In this document: positions 15,077 to 23,740 of the stretch, piece after piece | Layout: each line of letters begins with the position of its first letter | How positions within the stretch are numbered: the stretch's first letter is position 1 | Assembly: GCA_900169975.1 (NCBI GenBank) | Contig: LT827126.1 | Span: 868,001 to 932,000 of the forward strand | Length of the DNA stretch: 64,000 nt | Direction of reading: 5' to 3' | Origin: Pseudoflavonifractor sp. Marseille-P3106 | Lineage (GTDB): Bacteria; Bacillota; Clostridia; Oscillospirales; Oscillospiraceae | Position numbers and translations under genes: made by a program | The notes under the pieces: model-generated | Told to the model about the DNA's origin: nothing | Databases searched by the model: none | The model's input: the letters and a program-made list of their open reading frames with translations, nothing else

Positions 15077-15847
15077 TTATTCGTTAATGAGCTTCGCCAC
15101 TACAACGAGTCTGCCGTTTGTCCTGGAATACTCACAGGTGGAAAGAGTTAAGAGCTTGTCGCCGTATTCAGCGGTTACGTCGGTATCGTAAAGCGACAGT
15201 TCCTTGCACTTCTCAACATAGGCTGTGAAATCCTCGGCAGTCTCCGCATTGACGAACTGATAATATTTGAAGCTTTCAGGACTGTCCGTATAAACCACGG
15301 TTTTGAACACGGCAATTACTTCATAGGTCTGTCGGTCGGTCAGCGTATCAAAGGATATTGTTTTGTGCTTTTCCCAAAAGCTCTTGTCCTTGAATTTCAT
15401 AAGACCGGCGAACATAGAGCCGTCGTTCATATGATGACCGTAGATGATGATATTGTCGCTTGGCAGCTCCATATCGCAGTTTTCCTGAACATAAGGACAG
15501 CCGTAGTCGGTGTATGCCTTATCAAAGCCGTGCTTCAGATAGAAGTTCGGGTTGTCCTTTGACTGCATAACGGGATAATTGATTTTTGTGTCCTCAACCT
15601 TAATCCAGCCGACCATATCGTTGTTTTGCAGATAAAGCTCCTGATACTCCGGGATAAAGGTCTTTTCTTCGGAGTAGTTCATCGGCTCTTTTGTTTCTTC
15701 AGGCTCGGTCTCCACTACCCCAATCAGATTGTCGTACATTTCCGCCTGCTTTGCAGAGTCGTAATAGTGCTTGATGAGAAAACCTGAACTGACGGCAAAT
15801 ACAATGCTGAAAGCACAGATTATGGCAATATAGATTTTGTTTTTCAT
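15077..15847 (-). CDS. srtB: Class B-type sortase
   Basis: 256 residues from the ATG at 15847, behind aaaggaaa. An N-terminal membrane segment (YIAIICAFSIVFAVSSGFLIKH) is followed by the sortase barrel. Catalytic residues are visible: His in IIYGHHMNDGSMF, Cys in LTLSTCEYS and Arg in RTNGRLVVVAK. Sortase B enzymes attach proteins with NPxTG-like or related signals to peptidoglycan. In this ICE the one protein with a C-terminal sorting signal is the 1416-residue adhesin at 38-42 kb (TPKTG), so it is the likely substrate. The gene lies inside the transfer operon between VirB4 and the CHAP hydrolase. Confidence 0.9.
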   Translation of the reverse strand: MKNKIYIAIICAFSIVFAVSSGFLIKHYYDSAKQAEMYDNLIGVVETEPEETKEPMNYSEEKTFIPEYQELYLQNNDMVGWIKVEDTKINYPVMQSKDNPNFYLKHGFDKAYTDYGCPYVQENCDMELPSDNIIIYGHHMNDGSMFAGLMKFKDKSFWEKHKTISFDTLTDRQTYEVIAVFKTVVYTDSPESFKYYQFVNAETAEDFTAYVEKCKELSLYDTDVTAEYGDKLLTLSTCEYSRTNGRLVVVAKLINE

Positions 15848-15884
15848 AGGTGTTTCCTTTCTCATTTACAGAATAGGGCAAGGG

Positions 15885-18218
15885 TTATACACCCTCGCCC
15901 GGTTTGGTTGTCATCAGCTTATACAGCTTCGTATTCTTCGGGAACTTATTTGCAAACGGCACAAGCGAACTGCCGACCTTAATCAGTCCGTGTCCTGCGT
16001 CAACATTCGTGATATATGAAAGCTGGAGGTCGGAAATGTTAAGCAGCTTGGCAAGCTCAATTCTGTCGGTTGACGCCTGATTGAGCATAATCAAAAACTC
16101 GCTGTTTGCAAGCATAGTTCTTGCCGTATGGCTCTGCAAAAGGTCGTCCACATTCTGCGTAATGCCGGTGGCATAAGCACCGTACTTTCTCACACGCTTC
16201 CAAAGGGTAAACAGGAAGTTTGCGGAGTATTCGTGCTGGAACAGGAGGTAGATTTCATCAATGAAGATGAAAGTCTGCTTACCCTTAGCACGGTTCTGTG
16301 TGATTCGGTTCAGAATAGAGTCAAGGACGACAAGCATACCGATAGGCATAAGCTGCTTGCCGAGGTCAAGAATGTCATAACAGATAAGTCGGTTATCCGT
16401 ATCAACATTGGTCGGCTTTGCAAAAGTATTCAAAGAACCGTGTGTAAACAGCTCGATAGCAAGGGCGATTTCCTTTGCTTCCGGCTCGTCCTGTTTCAAA
16501 AGTTCCGCACGGAAGTCCTGCAAAGTAGGAACAGTACCGGTATATCCTCTCTGCTGATAGTCTCGGTAAACGCTCGCCGTACAACGGTCGATGATAGATT
16601 TCTGCTTTGCTCCGAGGTTTGTGCCGCCGATAAGCTGTTCGCAAAGGGACATAATGAACTCGGATTTCAGGATAACCGGATTTGCTCCGTCGCCGTATTC
16701 CTTGTTCATATCCATTGCATTGATATGGCTCGGAGAAGTAGCGGAAATATTGATGATTTCGCCGCCGAGAGCCTTTACAAGCTGCGAATACTCTCGCTCT
16801 GGGTCGATGATAATAACATCTGCGTTGGAGGAAAGAATGATATTTTCAATCTCTCCCTTTGCCGCAAAGGATTTACCGCCGCCGGATACGCCGAGAATAA
16901 AGGAATTGCCGTTGAGTAGCTGTCTGCGGTCGGCGATAATCATATTTTTGCTGATAACATTCTGACCGTAGTAAATGCCGTTTTCGTGGTAAATGTCCTG
17001 AACTCTGAACGGGATAAATACCGCAAGGCTTTCTGTGGTAAGGGTTCTGAATGCGTCAATCTTGCGTGTTCCAAAGGGCATAGCCGTATTCAGTCCGTCC
17101 ATCTGCTGATACTTGAGAACGGCAAACTGGCACAAATGCTTTCTTGCCGTAGTAAGCAGAGCTTCGGTGTCGTTATCAAGCTGTTCTTTGGAGTCCGCAG
17201 TATGAACCATAGTGAGTACAGCGAACATCATTCGCTGATCACGAGTGGTAAGGTCATCAAGGAACTCCTTCATTTCCTTTTTCTGCTGTTCCATATCATA
17301 CGGAACGGTAGCGGAAAAGTTATTGTTCTGATTCTGCTTTCTCTGCCAGTTGGTTATATTCGTCTCAACCCCAAGCAGTCTGCTCTCTGCTTCTCGCACC
17401 GCTTCATCGGTAGGAACAGGTACGATGTCAATGGACATCATCAGGTTGCGGTTCAGGTCGGTAAGCTCAGCTACCATACTGTCCTTGATATAGGAAGCGT
17501 ACTCACGAAGAAAAAGGACTCTCCCGTAACGGTTTCCCATTTTGAAGTAGTCCTTTTCAAATTCCATTGTATCCGGGCAAACATAATCCTTGAAATCGTG
17601 TCCCTTTTTTCTCGTTTCCTTAATATTGAAGTGGTAGGCGGTTTCCTCACCGACACGGAAGAAATCGTGGACAATTCTCAGCCTTTCATCGGTTTCAAGC
17701 TCCACACATTTGCTTCCGAGTCTTGCAAAGTGGGCAATCAGGTCAGCACCGACACGGGCAAAATAGGTTCTTGCGTCCTCCACGCTCTTTTTGTTGATGG
17801 AGATAGTAACATACTTATCCTGAACGATCGCATTTGCACCGGTCGCCTTGTCGAGAAGCATTTTGTTATATTCCTCTCGGTAAACATCAAGCTCATCGCC
17901 GGTTTCGGGGATAAGAATGGTTTTCTCAAAGTCAAGACGGTTAAGCCGTCTGTTGTTGATAGTCAGCTTTGTAGTAGCTCCGCTGTCAAGAGAGTTGAGA
18001 AGCTCGGAGTATTCAAGGAACATTGCTTCCTTGTCCTCACGGCTTGCTACGGCAAAGTTAATATCCGTGAACTTGAAGCTCTTGGAATACTTGTCCTTGC
18101 CCACACGGAAAATACCGTCATCATAAATGGCGGTAATGGGAATACAATCCTGTACGCCCTTCGGTACTACAAACTTTTCTTTGTCCTGCTTTAACAGGTT
18201 TGTAAGGGTTTTAATCAT
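15885..18218 (-). CDS. virB4: VirB4/TraE-like conjugation ATPase
   Basis: A 777-residue AAA-type ATPase. Walker A is GVSGGGKSFAAK (around residue 455), Walker B IFIDEIYLLF, and an arginine/sensor region follows (YGAYATGITQNVDDLLQ). The N-terminal half is the CagE/TrbE-type domain. It powers assembly of the transfer channel at the cytoplasmic membrane. Its start overlaps the PrgI gene by 8 bp, so the two are co-translated. Full length and no broken motif. Confidence 0.94.
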   Translation of the reverse strand: MIKTLTNLLKQDKEKFVVPKGVQDCIPITAIYDDGIFRVGKDKYSKSFKFTDINFAVASREDKEAMFLEYSELLNSLDSGATTKLTINNRRLNRLDFEKTILIPETGDELDVYREEYNKMLLDKATGANAIVQDKYVTISINKKSVEDARTYFARVGADLIAHFARLGSKCVELETDERLRIVHDFFRVGEETAYHFNIKETRKKGHDFKDYVCPDTMEFEKDYFKMGNRYGRVLFLREYASYIKDSMVAELTDLNRNLMMSIDIVPVPTDEAVREAESRLLGVETNITNWQRKQNQNNNFSATVPYDMEQQKKEMKEFLDDLTTRDQRMMFAVLTMVHTADSKEQLDNDTEALLTTARKHLCQFAVLKYQQMDGLNTAMPFGTRKIDAFRTLTTESLAVFIPFRVQDIYHENGIYYGQNVISKNMIIADRRQLLNGNSFILGVSGGGKSFAAKGEIENIILSSNADVIIIDPEREYSQLVKALGGEIINISATSPSHINAMDMNKEYGDGANPVILKSEFIMSLCEQLIGGTNLGAKQKSIIDRCTASVYRDYQQRGYTGTVPTLQDFRAELLKQDEPEAKEIALAIELFTHGSLNTFAKPTNVDTDNRLICYDILDLGKQLMPIGMLVVLDSILNRITQNRAKGKQTFIFIDEIYLLFQHEYSANFLFTLWKRVRKYGAYATGITQNVDDLLQSHTARTMLANSEFLIMLNQASTDRIELAKLLNISDLQLSYITNVDAGHGLIKVGSSLVPFANKFPKNTKLYKLMTTKPGEGV

Positions 18219-18576
18219 TGTTCTTATAAGCCTCCTTCTGTTTCTGTTCGATTGCCGGTTTCATCAATTCGTAATAGGTGTTGGTGGAATGAAAGACCAG
18301 CTTTTTCGGCATAAGGAACTCGGACTTTATCCACGCCCATATAAATTTCTCAGCCGTCATTCCGTTGTATTTCACAAAGCCGAGAGCCGCAAAAGGGGCA
18401 GCTCCCAAAATGCACACCCACGATACGGTTTCTGTTCCGAGGTACGGTTTTAGGAGGAAGTAAAGTCCTACCGCTACCGCACAGGCAAGAACAGAAAAAA
18501 TGAACTGTCTGAGCGACAGTCCAAAAAACATTGACTCTGTATAATTTCGTATCTCTCGGTTAATTTTGACTTCCAT
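18211..18576 (-). CDS. PrgI/VirB3-like membrane protein of the transfer channel
   Basis: 121 residues from the ATG at 18576. Two adjacent membrane spans (QFIFSVLACAVAVGLYFLL and VSWVCILGAAPFAALGF) with a short basic start and end, as in PrgI family proteins that precede VirB4 in Gram-positive systems. The ATG overlaps the stop of the small cysteine-rich gene upstream (TGATG) and its ribosome-binding site (aaaggag) lies inside that gene. Confidence 0.85.
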   Translation of the reverse strand: MEVKINREIRNYTESMFFGLSLRQFIFSVLACAVAVGLYFLLKPYLGTETVSWVCILGAAPFAALGFVKYNGMTAEKFIWAWIKSEFLMPKKLVFHSTNTYYELMKPAIEQKQKEAYKNND

Positions 18577-18761
18577 CAAAAGCTCCTTTCTCTGCGATAT
18601 GCTTGTTTTGCGTGACGGATTTCATCAGAGCAGACGCAGGTGTCCGCAAGGCAAATCACATTGCCGTTTTTCTTTCCTCCGTAGTACACACAATATTTGC
18701 AGTCGCAGTCGGCAGGCGTATAGCCCTGCCATCTATCATTATTTTTCTTGTTTTTCTTCAT
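18576..18761 (-). CDS. Small cysteine-rich protein of the transfer operon
   Basis: 61 residues with six Cys (CDCKYCVYYGGKKNG, VICLADTCVC) and a basic head and tail, suggesting a small metal-binding domain. It lies between the VirB6-like and PrgI genes and overlaps the latter. Small proteins of this look occur at this place in Tn1549-type elements. Function unknown; overlap with PrgI suggests joint expression. Confidence 0.7.
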   Translation of the reverse strand: MKKNKKNNDRWQGYTPADCDCKYCVYYGGKKNGNVICLADTCVCSDEIRHAKQAYRRERSF

Positions 18762-18775
18762 CAGAGAACCTCCCG

Positions 18776-19612
18776 TTATAAGCCCATCATCTCACGGATA
18801 ATTCGGTCGCTCATCTTAACCGCACCGACAAGCACAAGCATATTGAATACCAGTTCGCCGATATATGCCCATACCTGAGTAACGGCTGCTGCGTCAGGGT
18901 TCACTACCGGCGGCGTAGAAGCAAATAGGGAGAAGATAATACAAGCAAGTACAATTACTGCTCCCTCAAGCAAAACGGCACAGTAGCTCTTTATAAAGCT
19001 CTTACCCACATTCTGCGACGGTTCTCCGGCAAAAGTGGAAAGCGGTATCGGAGCGAGAGCTGTGTACATATACAGCTTGAAAAATCGTCCGTACACCGTC
19101 ATTATCATAATGAACGACAAGACCGTGATAAACAGTCCGCCGATAAGAGTAACCGCCCACAATGGGATACTCTCAAAAAATCCGCAGCTTTCAATGGTTG
19201 TTACCATTTCAGCAGGTAAGGTTGTTTGATTGGGCGTACCGAATCCCGCAGATGTCATAATGGTTGAAATCGTACCTTGTACGATGTTGAACAGGGCAAG
19301 CATAAGCTCCAGCCCGTAGGTAATCACACCTTTGGCAATGGCAAAGCGGATAAACAGCTTTAATGCGTGTTCCGGTTTCTTTACATCGGTAAAACTTCCG
19401 CAGGTACGAACCACACCGACAACAAAAAACAAAACAAGCAAAGCAAGACCGATAGCCTGAACTGCTCCGTTGATATTCACCATTACCGACCAAATACTGC
19501 CACCTTTGAACTCCTGCGGCGAAGTGGTTAGCAACTGCCATATTTCCGATAGCTTGCTGTTCCAAGTTTCAAGGGCATTTTCGAGGTTCTGAACTACCCA
19601 GTTATCACTCAT
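18776..19612 (-). CDS. VirB6/TrbL-like polytopic membrane protein
   Basis: 278 residues with about six hydrophobic segments (AIGLALLVLFFVVGVVRTCG, ITYGLELMLALFNIVQ, WAVTLIGGLFITVLSFIMIM, LLEGAVIVLACIIFSLF, LVFNMLVLVGAVKM). The layout suits the VirB6-like channel protein of Gram-positive systems. A strong aaaggaggtg precedes its ATG. A 12-bp hairpin separates it from the pilin-like gene upstream. Confidence 0.85.
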   Translation of the reverse strand: MSDNWVVQNLENALETWNSKLSEIWQLLTTSPQEFKGGSIWSVMVNINGAVQAIGLALLVLFFVVGVVRTCGSFTDVKKPEHALKLFIRFAIAKGVITYGLELMLALFNIVQGTISTIMTSAGFGTPNQTTLPAEMVTTIESCGFFESIPLWAVTLIGGLFITVLSFIMIMTVYGRFFKLYMYTALAPIPLSTFAGEPSQNVGKSFIKSYCAVLLEGAVIVLACIIFSLFASTPPVVNPDAAAVTQVWAYIGELVFNMLVLVGAVKMSDRIIREMMGL

Positions 19613-19636
19613 CTGTTTGCACCTCCTTTAAGATTA

Positions 19637-19666
19637 GGGGCATACCTGAAATGCCAGGTATGCCCC
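19637..19666 (-). promoter_or_regulatory. Processing or stability hairpin after the pilin-like gene
   Basis: A perfect 12-bp stem (ggggcatacctg with caggtatgcccc) with a 6-base loop and no U-run. It stands just after the pilin-like stop and before the next gene. It may protect the upstream part of the mRNA so that pilin is made in excess. Confidence 0.6.
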
Positions 19667-19685
19667 GTTTGATAACTGTGTTCTC

Positions 19686-20045
19686 TTAACCGGTAATAAG
19701 GGTCAGGATTTCCTTTGCAAAGGTGATGATGATACCGCCTGCAAGGGTCAGGAAACCGTTGGCTCTCTGAGACGGGTCGTGAGACTTCAAAGAGAGACCG
19801 ACCTGAACGATACCGAAGCCAAGCAGGATAAGACCGATGGCACGGATAAGACCGAAGATGAAATCGGACAGATTGTTGACCACGGTAATCGGGTCGCTGG
19901 CGGCAAAAGCGGTAACGCTCATACCGCAAACAAGAGTTGCTGCTGCGATTACGGCGCAGTAAGCACGGAAGCCTTTCCGAACCTTTCCGGTCATAGGCAA
20001 CTTCTGAGTAGTTTTCTTTTCGTTATTCTTCTTAAAAATGTTCAT
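19686..20045 (-). CDS. Pilin-like small membrane protein (VirB2/Maff2-type)
   Basis: 119 residues. A basic start is followed by a long signal-like hydrophobic segment (YCAVIAAATLVCGMSVTAFAA, with an AFA-A cleavage-like site), then two more spans (FGLIRAIGLILLGFGIVQVGLSL and GFLTLAGGIIITFAKEILTLI). The short two-span mature form fits VirB2 or Maff2-type proteins seen between VirD4 and VirB6 in this ICE family. It probably forms part of the channel or surface fibre. Confidence 0.78.
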   Translation of the reverse strand: MNIFKKNNEKKTTQKLPMTGKVRKGFRAYCAVIAAATLVCGMSVTAFAASDPITVVNNLSDFIFGLIRAIGLILLGFGIVQVGLSLKSHDPSQRANGFLTLAGGIIITFAKEILTLITG

Positions 20046-20059
20046 TGTGTTTTCCTCCG

Positions 20060-21856
20060 TTAAAATAAGTTTTTATTTACTTCAAAATCCTCGTCGGACA
20101 GAAGCTCGTAATTGGTTTCTCCGTAGCTTTCCTCCGGAAGTTCTTCCGGGTCAATAGAAAGAACGGAAATTGATGAGTGCTTGACGGTAACTTCGCCGTG
20201 CTTATAGGCAGAAGCCTTTCCATCGGTTGTAAGTGCCACATTCGGGTGCTTCAAGATGTCATACTTGAAGTCCATAACGGGGCGTTCTCCACGAATAAAC
20301 AGAATTGCGTATTGGTTATCAAGCATACGAACTTCATCGGGGGTAAGAAGCTCTCGACCGCTAATCTGATAATTGGTGGAGTAGTTACCGCTTCGCCCGG
20401 TACTTTTTCCGAAAGTGTTGGTATCAATGGTTTCCTTGCCGAGAAGCTCGGACACATATTTGTGAGTGCTTTGCTCGTTACCGCCGAGATATAAAAACTC
20501 GTCGCAGTTGCCGACAATACTTTCCCATTGCTTTTCAAACAAGGCTTTTAACTGAGCCAAGTTCTGCAAGATGATACTTACCGACACTCCACGGGAACGC
20601 ATAACCGACAGTATCTTGTCAAAGTCATCAGGGAGTGAAACATTCGCAAATTCGTCCATCAGGAAATGAACGGGAACGGGAAGCGAGCCTCCGTGAATGT
20701 GGTCGGCAGCATAAAACAACTGCTGAAAAAGCTGTGTGTAAAGGATAGATACCAAGAAGTTAAAGCTGGAATCGTTATCCGGTATCAAAGCAAACAGAGC
20801 GACCTTTTTCTCTCCGAGTGACGGGAGGTCAAGCTCGTCTGTGGTGGTTAAAGAAGCAAGACTTTCAAGGTTGAACTTTTCCAGTCTTGCCGCAAGGGTT
20901 ATCTGTATGGACTTTAAGGTTTTCGCCGCACCTGAATGATAGGAACGGTAATACTTCAAAGCGATGTGGTCGGGATTTGACATTTCCAGTTCCGCAAACA
21001 GTTCATCGAGAGGAGAAGGTCTTGTGTCCTCCTCGTCCTCAATCGAACCGGCTCTGAGCATTTCCATTACCATTGCAAAGTTCTGTTCATCTTCGGGCGC
21101 TTCGTAGTGAAGATAGAATACAAGTGCAAGCAGAAGCATTGAAGCCGAGGTATCCCAAAAGGGGTCTTGTGCCTGACTGCCTTTCGGAGTGGTACTCTTA
21201 AAAAGGTTCGTCACGAGCTTTTGCACATCGTTGTCGTTCTGCAAATAGACAAACGGGTTATAGCAATGGCTTTTCTCCATTGAAATCAAATCGAGAACAC
21301 GGACTTCATAGCCTTTGCTTTCAAGCAGCTTTCCGGTATCTCGGAGAATTTCGCCCTTTGGGTCAAGAATGACAAATGATGTGTTGCACTGCATAAGATT
21401 CGGCTTGCAGTAAAACCTTGTCTTACCGGCTCCCGAACCGCCGCACACAAGGGTGTTTAAGTTTCTTCGGTGTTTCTTCGCATTGAGTCCGATACAGACA
21501 TTTTGCGTCATCAGCTTATTCTCTGAAGCCGGAGACTGTCTGTATTTTTTATTTACGGCTCTTGCGTTGCCCCATTTCGCAGAGCCGTGTTCTTCACGCC
21601 TTCGATAATTCTTCTGTGTCGAGAAGTAAATCCCGATACCCATTGCATAGCAGAGAAGCAAAACGAGGACAGTTTTTAGGCTGTCCTCGCATAGCTCAAT
21701 ATGAAATGGGTTGTTGAACGCTGTTAATAGGCTTGGCAGTATTTCCGGCAATCCTCCTTTTACAGAAGGTGCAATCAGAAGTGCCAGCCATACGACCGGG
21801 ATAATACCGATGACGGAAAGAATAATAGCAGACTGCCTTTCGTTATCTCGATTCAC
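20060..21856 (-). CDS. virD4: VirD4/TcpA-type coupling protein
   Basis: 598 residues from the GTG at 21856, which follows aaagga. A longer reading would overlap the preceding gene further. Two N-terminal membrane spans (IILSVIGIIPVVWLALLIAP and VLVLLLCYAMGIGIYF) come before the ATPase domain with Walker A CGGSGAGKTRFYCKP and Walker B-type HFLMDEFANV. It brings the relaxosome to the channel. The acidic tail (DPEELPEESYGETNYELLSDEDFEV) is typical of substrate-contact tails. It overlaps the upstream 67-residue gene by 14 bp. Confidence 0.94.
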   Translation of the reverse strand: MNRDNERQSAIILSVIGIIPVVWLALLIAPSVKGGLPEILPSLLTAFNNPFHIELCEDSLKTVLVLLLCYAMGIGIYFSTQKNYRRREEHGSAKWGNARAVNKKYRQSPASENKLMTQNVCIGLNAKKHRRNLNTLVCGGSGAGKTRFYCKPNLMQCNTSFVILDPKGEILRDTGKLLESKGYEVRVLDLISMEKSHCYNPFVYLQNDNDVQKLVTNLFKSTTPKGSQAQDPFWDTSASMLLLALVFYLHYEAPEDEQNFAMVMEMLRAGSIEDEEDTRPSPLDELFAELEMSNPDHIALKYYRSYHSGAAKTLKSIQITLAARLEKFNLESLASLTTTDELDLPSLGEKKVALFALIPDNDSSFNFLVSILYTQLFQQLFYAADHIHGGSLPVPVHFLMDEFANVSLPDDFDKILSVMRSRGVSVSIILQNLAQLKALFEKQWESIVGNCDEFLYLGGNEQSTHKYVSELLGKETIDTNTFGKSTGRSGNYSTNYQISGRELLTPDEVRMLDNQYAILFIRGERPVMDFKYDILKHPNVALTTDGKASAYKHGEVTVKHSSISVLSIDPEELPEESYGETNYELLSDEDFEVNKNLF

Positions 21857-22046
21857 AGGAGCGTTCCTTTTCGATAACTCTGAACTTTTTCTTTGGGGCA
21901 GTTCCGACCTTGATGATAAGGTCGTCCACCGCATCGGTAGATTTCCCTTCGTTCATCAAATCTGTTTTCTCATCGTTGAGAGAACGGATTATAATGCCGT
22001 GTTCATAATCGTCCAATGCGATATGATACATTTCTTCCTTCGCCAT
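21843..22046 (-). CDS. Small conserved transfer-operon protein (family with 47.7 kb copy)
   Basis: 67 residues: YHIALDDYEHGIIIRSLNDEKTDLMNEG, then STDAVDDLIIKVGTAPKKKFRVIEKE. It is not assigned to a named function. A paralogue at 47655-47834 shares the same layout (FHIYLNDDEY, TDAVDD, K-x-KFK). The strand-helix-helix pattern ending in a basic tail could be a small DNA- or protein-binding domain. It directly precedes and overlaps the coupling protein gene. Confidence 0.72.
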   Translation of the reverse strand: MAKEEMYHIALDDYEHGIIIRSLNDEKTDLMNEGKSTDAVDDLIIKVGTAPKKKFRVIEKERSCESR

Positions 22047-22055
22047 AGTCTCACC

Positions 22056-22940
22056 TTATCTTTCGTAGTCTTTGCTTCGTTCCTGCTTTTTCTTGTAAAG
22101 CTCATCGGAAACACGGGAGTGAATATCCGCCATCGCATTTCTCGTTTTGGAAAGCTCATAGCGAATGTCCTTCGGCTCTTTGCCGGCAAGCTTCTCAGGA
22201 ATACGGTTGATAGCAAAATTCTGTGTATCGACGCCGTACTTCTTGCAAAGCATATAACCGATACATACCGCTTGAAAGCCCATATCCGCTCTGCTGTAAC
22301 TGTCGCTGTTGATGGAGAGCTGTGCGTGGCCAAGTTCCTGTGCTACGCACTGAGCGACCGCAACGCTGTCTCCCACATCACGCTTCACATACAAGGTCTG
22401 CTCCTCGTTGTTGTAAAACGCCGCCATATTGGGATACGGAAGTTCATTTGTGGCTTCCACTTCAACCGGGGAAGAATCCAGCATAACGGTAATGAGAGCT
22501 TTCGGGTCACGGTTTACAGTAGGTGCAGGCGGTCTCTTGCCATTGGTCTGCGAAACATCAAAGACCTTTTTCACATTGTAGGAAATGCCGGTCGTACCGT
22601 CTCTCTTGGCATACTCGACAGGTTCAAGAATGGAAATGCTTTTCGCACCTTTCTGAATTTTCACATTGTCTTTGCTCCAGTCGTCAAAGTTTTTGAGCTG
22701 GCTTGCTTCGGGAAGCTGCTTGAAAATCAGAAGTGCGTTGACCGCAGAATATCGGTCAAGACGGCTCTGCGTATCAAGGAACGCTTTGAACTTCTCCGGG
22801 TCGGAAACGATAGCCTTTGCGGTTTCGTCCGCCATCTGATATACGGCTTCCTTTTCTGCCTTCATCTTATCGGCGTATTCCTCTTTGGAAAGTCTGTTTC
22901 TCTGCTGTCCTGCCTTAGCAGGGGTAAAATTGTTTGTCAT
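22056..22940 (-). CDS. ArdC-like protein with altered zinc site
   Basis: 294 residues. The N-terminal half resembles the ssDNA-binding region of ArdC antirestriction proteins (FLDTQSRLDRYSAVNALLIFKQLPEASQLKNFDDWSKDNVKIQKGAKSI, shortened here to key blocks). The second half has the metalloprotease-like part, but the usual HExxH reads QELGH (VAQCVAQELGHAQLS), so the first His is lost. In family members such proteins guard incoming single-stranded DNA in the recipient. Position between PcfB and the coupling protein fits a transferred or relaxosome-linked protein. Protease activity is doubtful. Confidence 0.72.
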   Translation of the reverse strand: MTNNFTPAKAGQQRNRLSKEEYADKMKAEKEAVYQMADETAKAIVSDPEKFKAFLDTQSRLDRYSAVNALLIFKQLPEASQLKNFDDWSKDNVKIQKGAKSISILEPVEYAKRDGTTGISYNVKKVFDVSQTNGKRPPAPTVNRDPKALITVMLDSSPVEVEATNELPYPNMAAFYNNEEQTLYVKRDVGDSVAVAQCVAQELGHAQLSINSDSYSRADMGFQAVCIGYMLCKKYGVDTQNFAINRIPEKLAGKEPKDIRYELSKTRNAMADIHSRVSDELYKKKQERSKDYER

Positions 22941-22945
22941 TGTGA

Positions 22946-23740
22946 TTACCTCTCTTTCACATTTTTGCTTTTGGGTTTCGGCTGCTGGTGTACGGTCTGT
23001 GCCGGGGCGTTCTTAACCTCCGGCTTTGATACCTCCGGCTCTTTGCGTTCTGCTTCTTTCTGCTGCTTGGACTGTGCCTTATATCGGTCGAGCTTTGCTT
23101 TCACCGACGGCTTTCTCTGTCTGTCGCTGACAGTACCCTTATCAGTTTGCATATCTACCGGCTCTGAGTTTTGCCTTGACGGAGGGTTTTTGTCCGTTTT
23201 GGCGACTGTGGGGTTTGACTGGGAGTACCCCTCTTTCTGAATAGGCTTTCTGACTGCTTCCTCTGTGATGATTTCGTTCTTGGATTTTGTCGGCTTGTCT
23301 TTTTCCAAAGCATCACGCTTTTCGACAGCCTTCTGAGACTCGGTAACAATAGCAGCCTTATCAACCTTGCCGAGTTCAAATCTCTCAACGATTCTCTGAA
23401 TTTTGGAAGCGTCCTCAGCACGGGCGATAATATCAATCGGTACATTATCGCCCTTTGTGTTTTTATCCCTGAGTACGCAGTAGAGAACGCCGTAGCGTTT
23501 TGCCTGCTCGGTAAACTTCTTCAAGTCCTTGTTGGGGATAGAAAACACTTTCAGCTCCTTGCCCGATTTAATCATATTGGTAAGTCGAGCCTTGCCTTTT
23601 GTTTTTTGTTCCTGTTTGAGAACAGAGACTAAAAGAACGGCAATATTCTTTGCTGCCGCTCCGCTTAATTTTGCGGCTACTTCAAAGCCCTCAAGCGATA
23701 GCCTGACGACCTGTTCTGCCGCATCACCTCCGTTTGTCAT
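22946..23740 (-). CDS. pcfB: PcfB-family relaxosome accessory protein (DUF3801)
   Basis: 264 residues. The first 130 match the PcfB/DUF3801 layout (VVRLSLEGFEVAAKLSGAAAKN, VFSIPNKDLKKFTEQAKRYGVLYCVLRDK). The remaining half is Lys/Glu/Gln-rich and disordered. PcfB of pCF10 binds the coupling protein and relaxase. Its start lies within the end of the relaxase gene (17-bp overlap), so both are translated together. Confidence 0.82.
   Translation of the reverse strand: MTNGGDAAEQVVRLSLEGFEVAAKLSGAAAKNIAVLLVSVLKQEQKTKGKARLTNMIKSGKELKVFSIPNKDLKKFTEQAKRYGVLYCVLRDKNTKGDNVPIDIIARAEDASKIQRIVERFELGKVDKAAIVTESQKAVEKRDALEKDKPTKSKNEIITEEAVRKPIQKEGYSQSNPTVAKTDKNPPSRQNSEPVDMQTDKGTVSDRQRKPSVKAKLDRYKAQSKQQKEAERKEPEVSKPEVKNAPAQTVHQQPKPKSKNVKER

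Noticed and set aside
21711-23240. A 509-codon plus-strand frame opposite virD4, the small gene and the ArdC-like gene
   Set aside because: Cys/Phe-rich antisense product without a family; all three minus-strand genes are certain.
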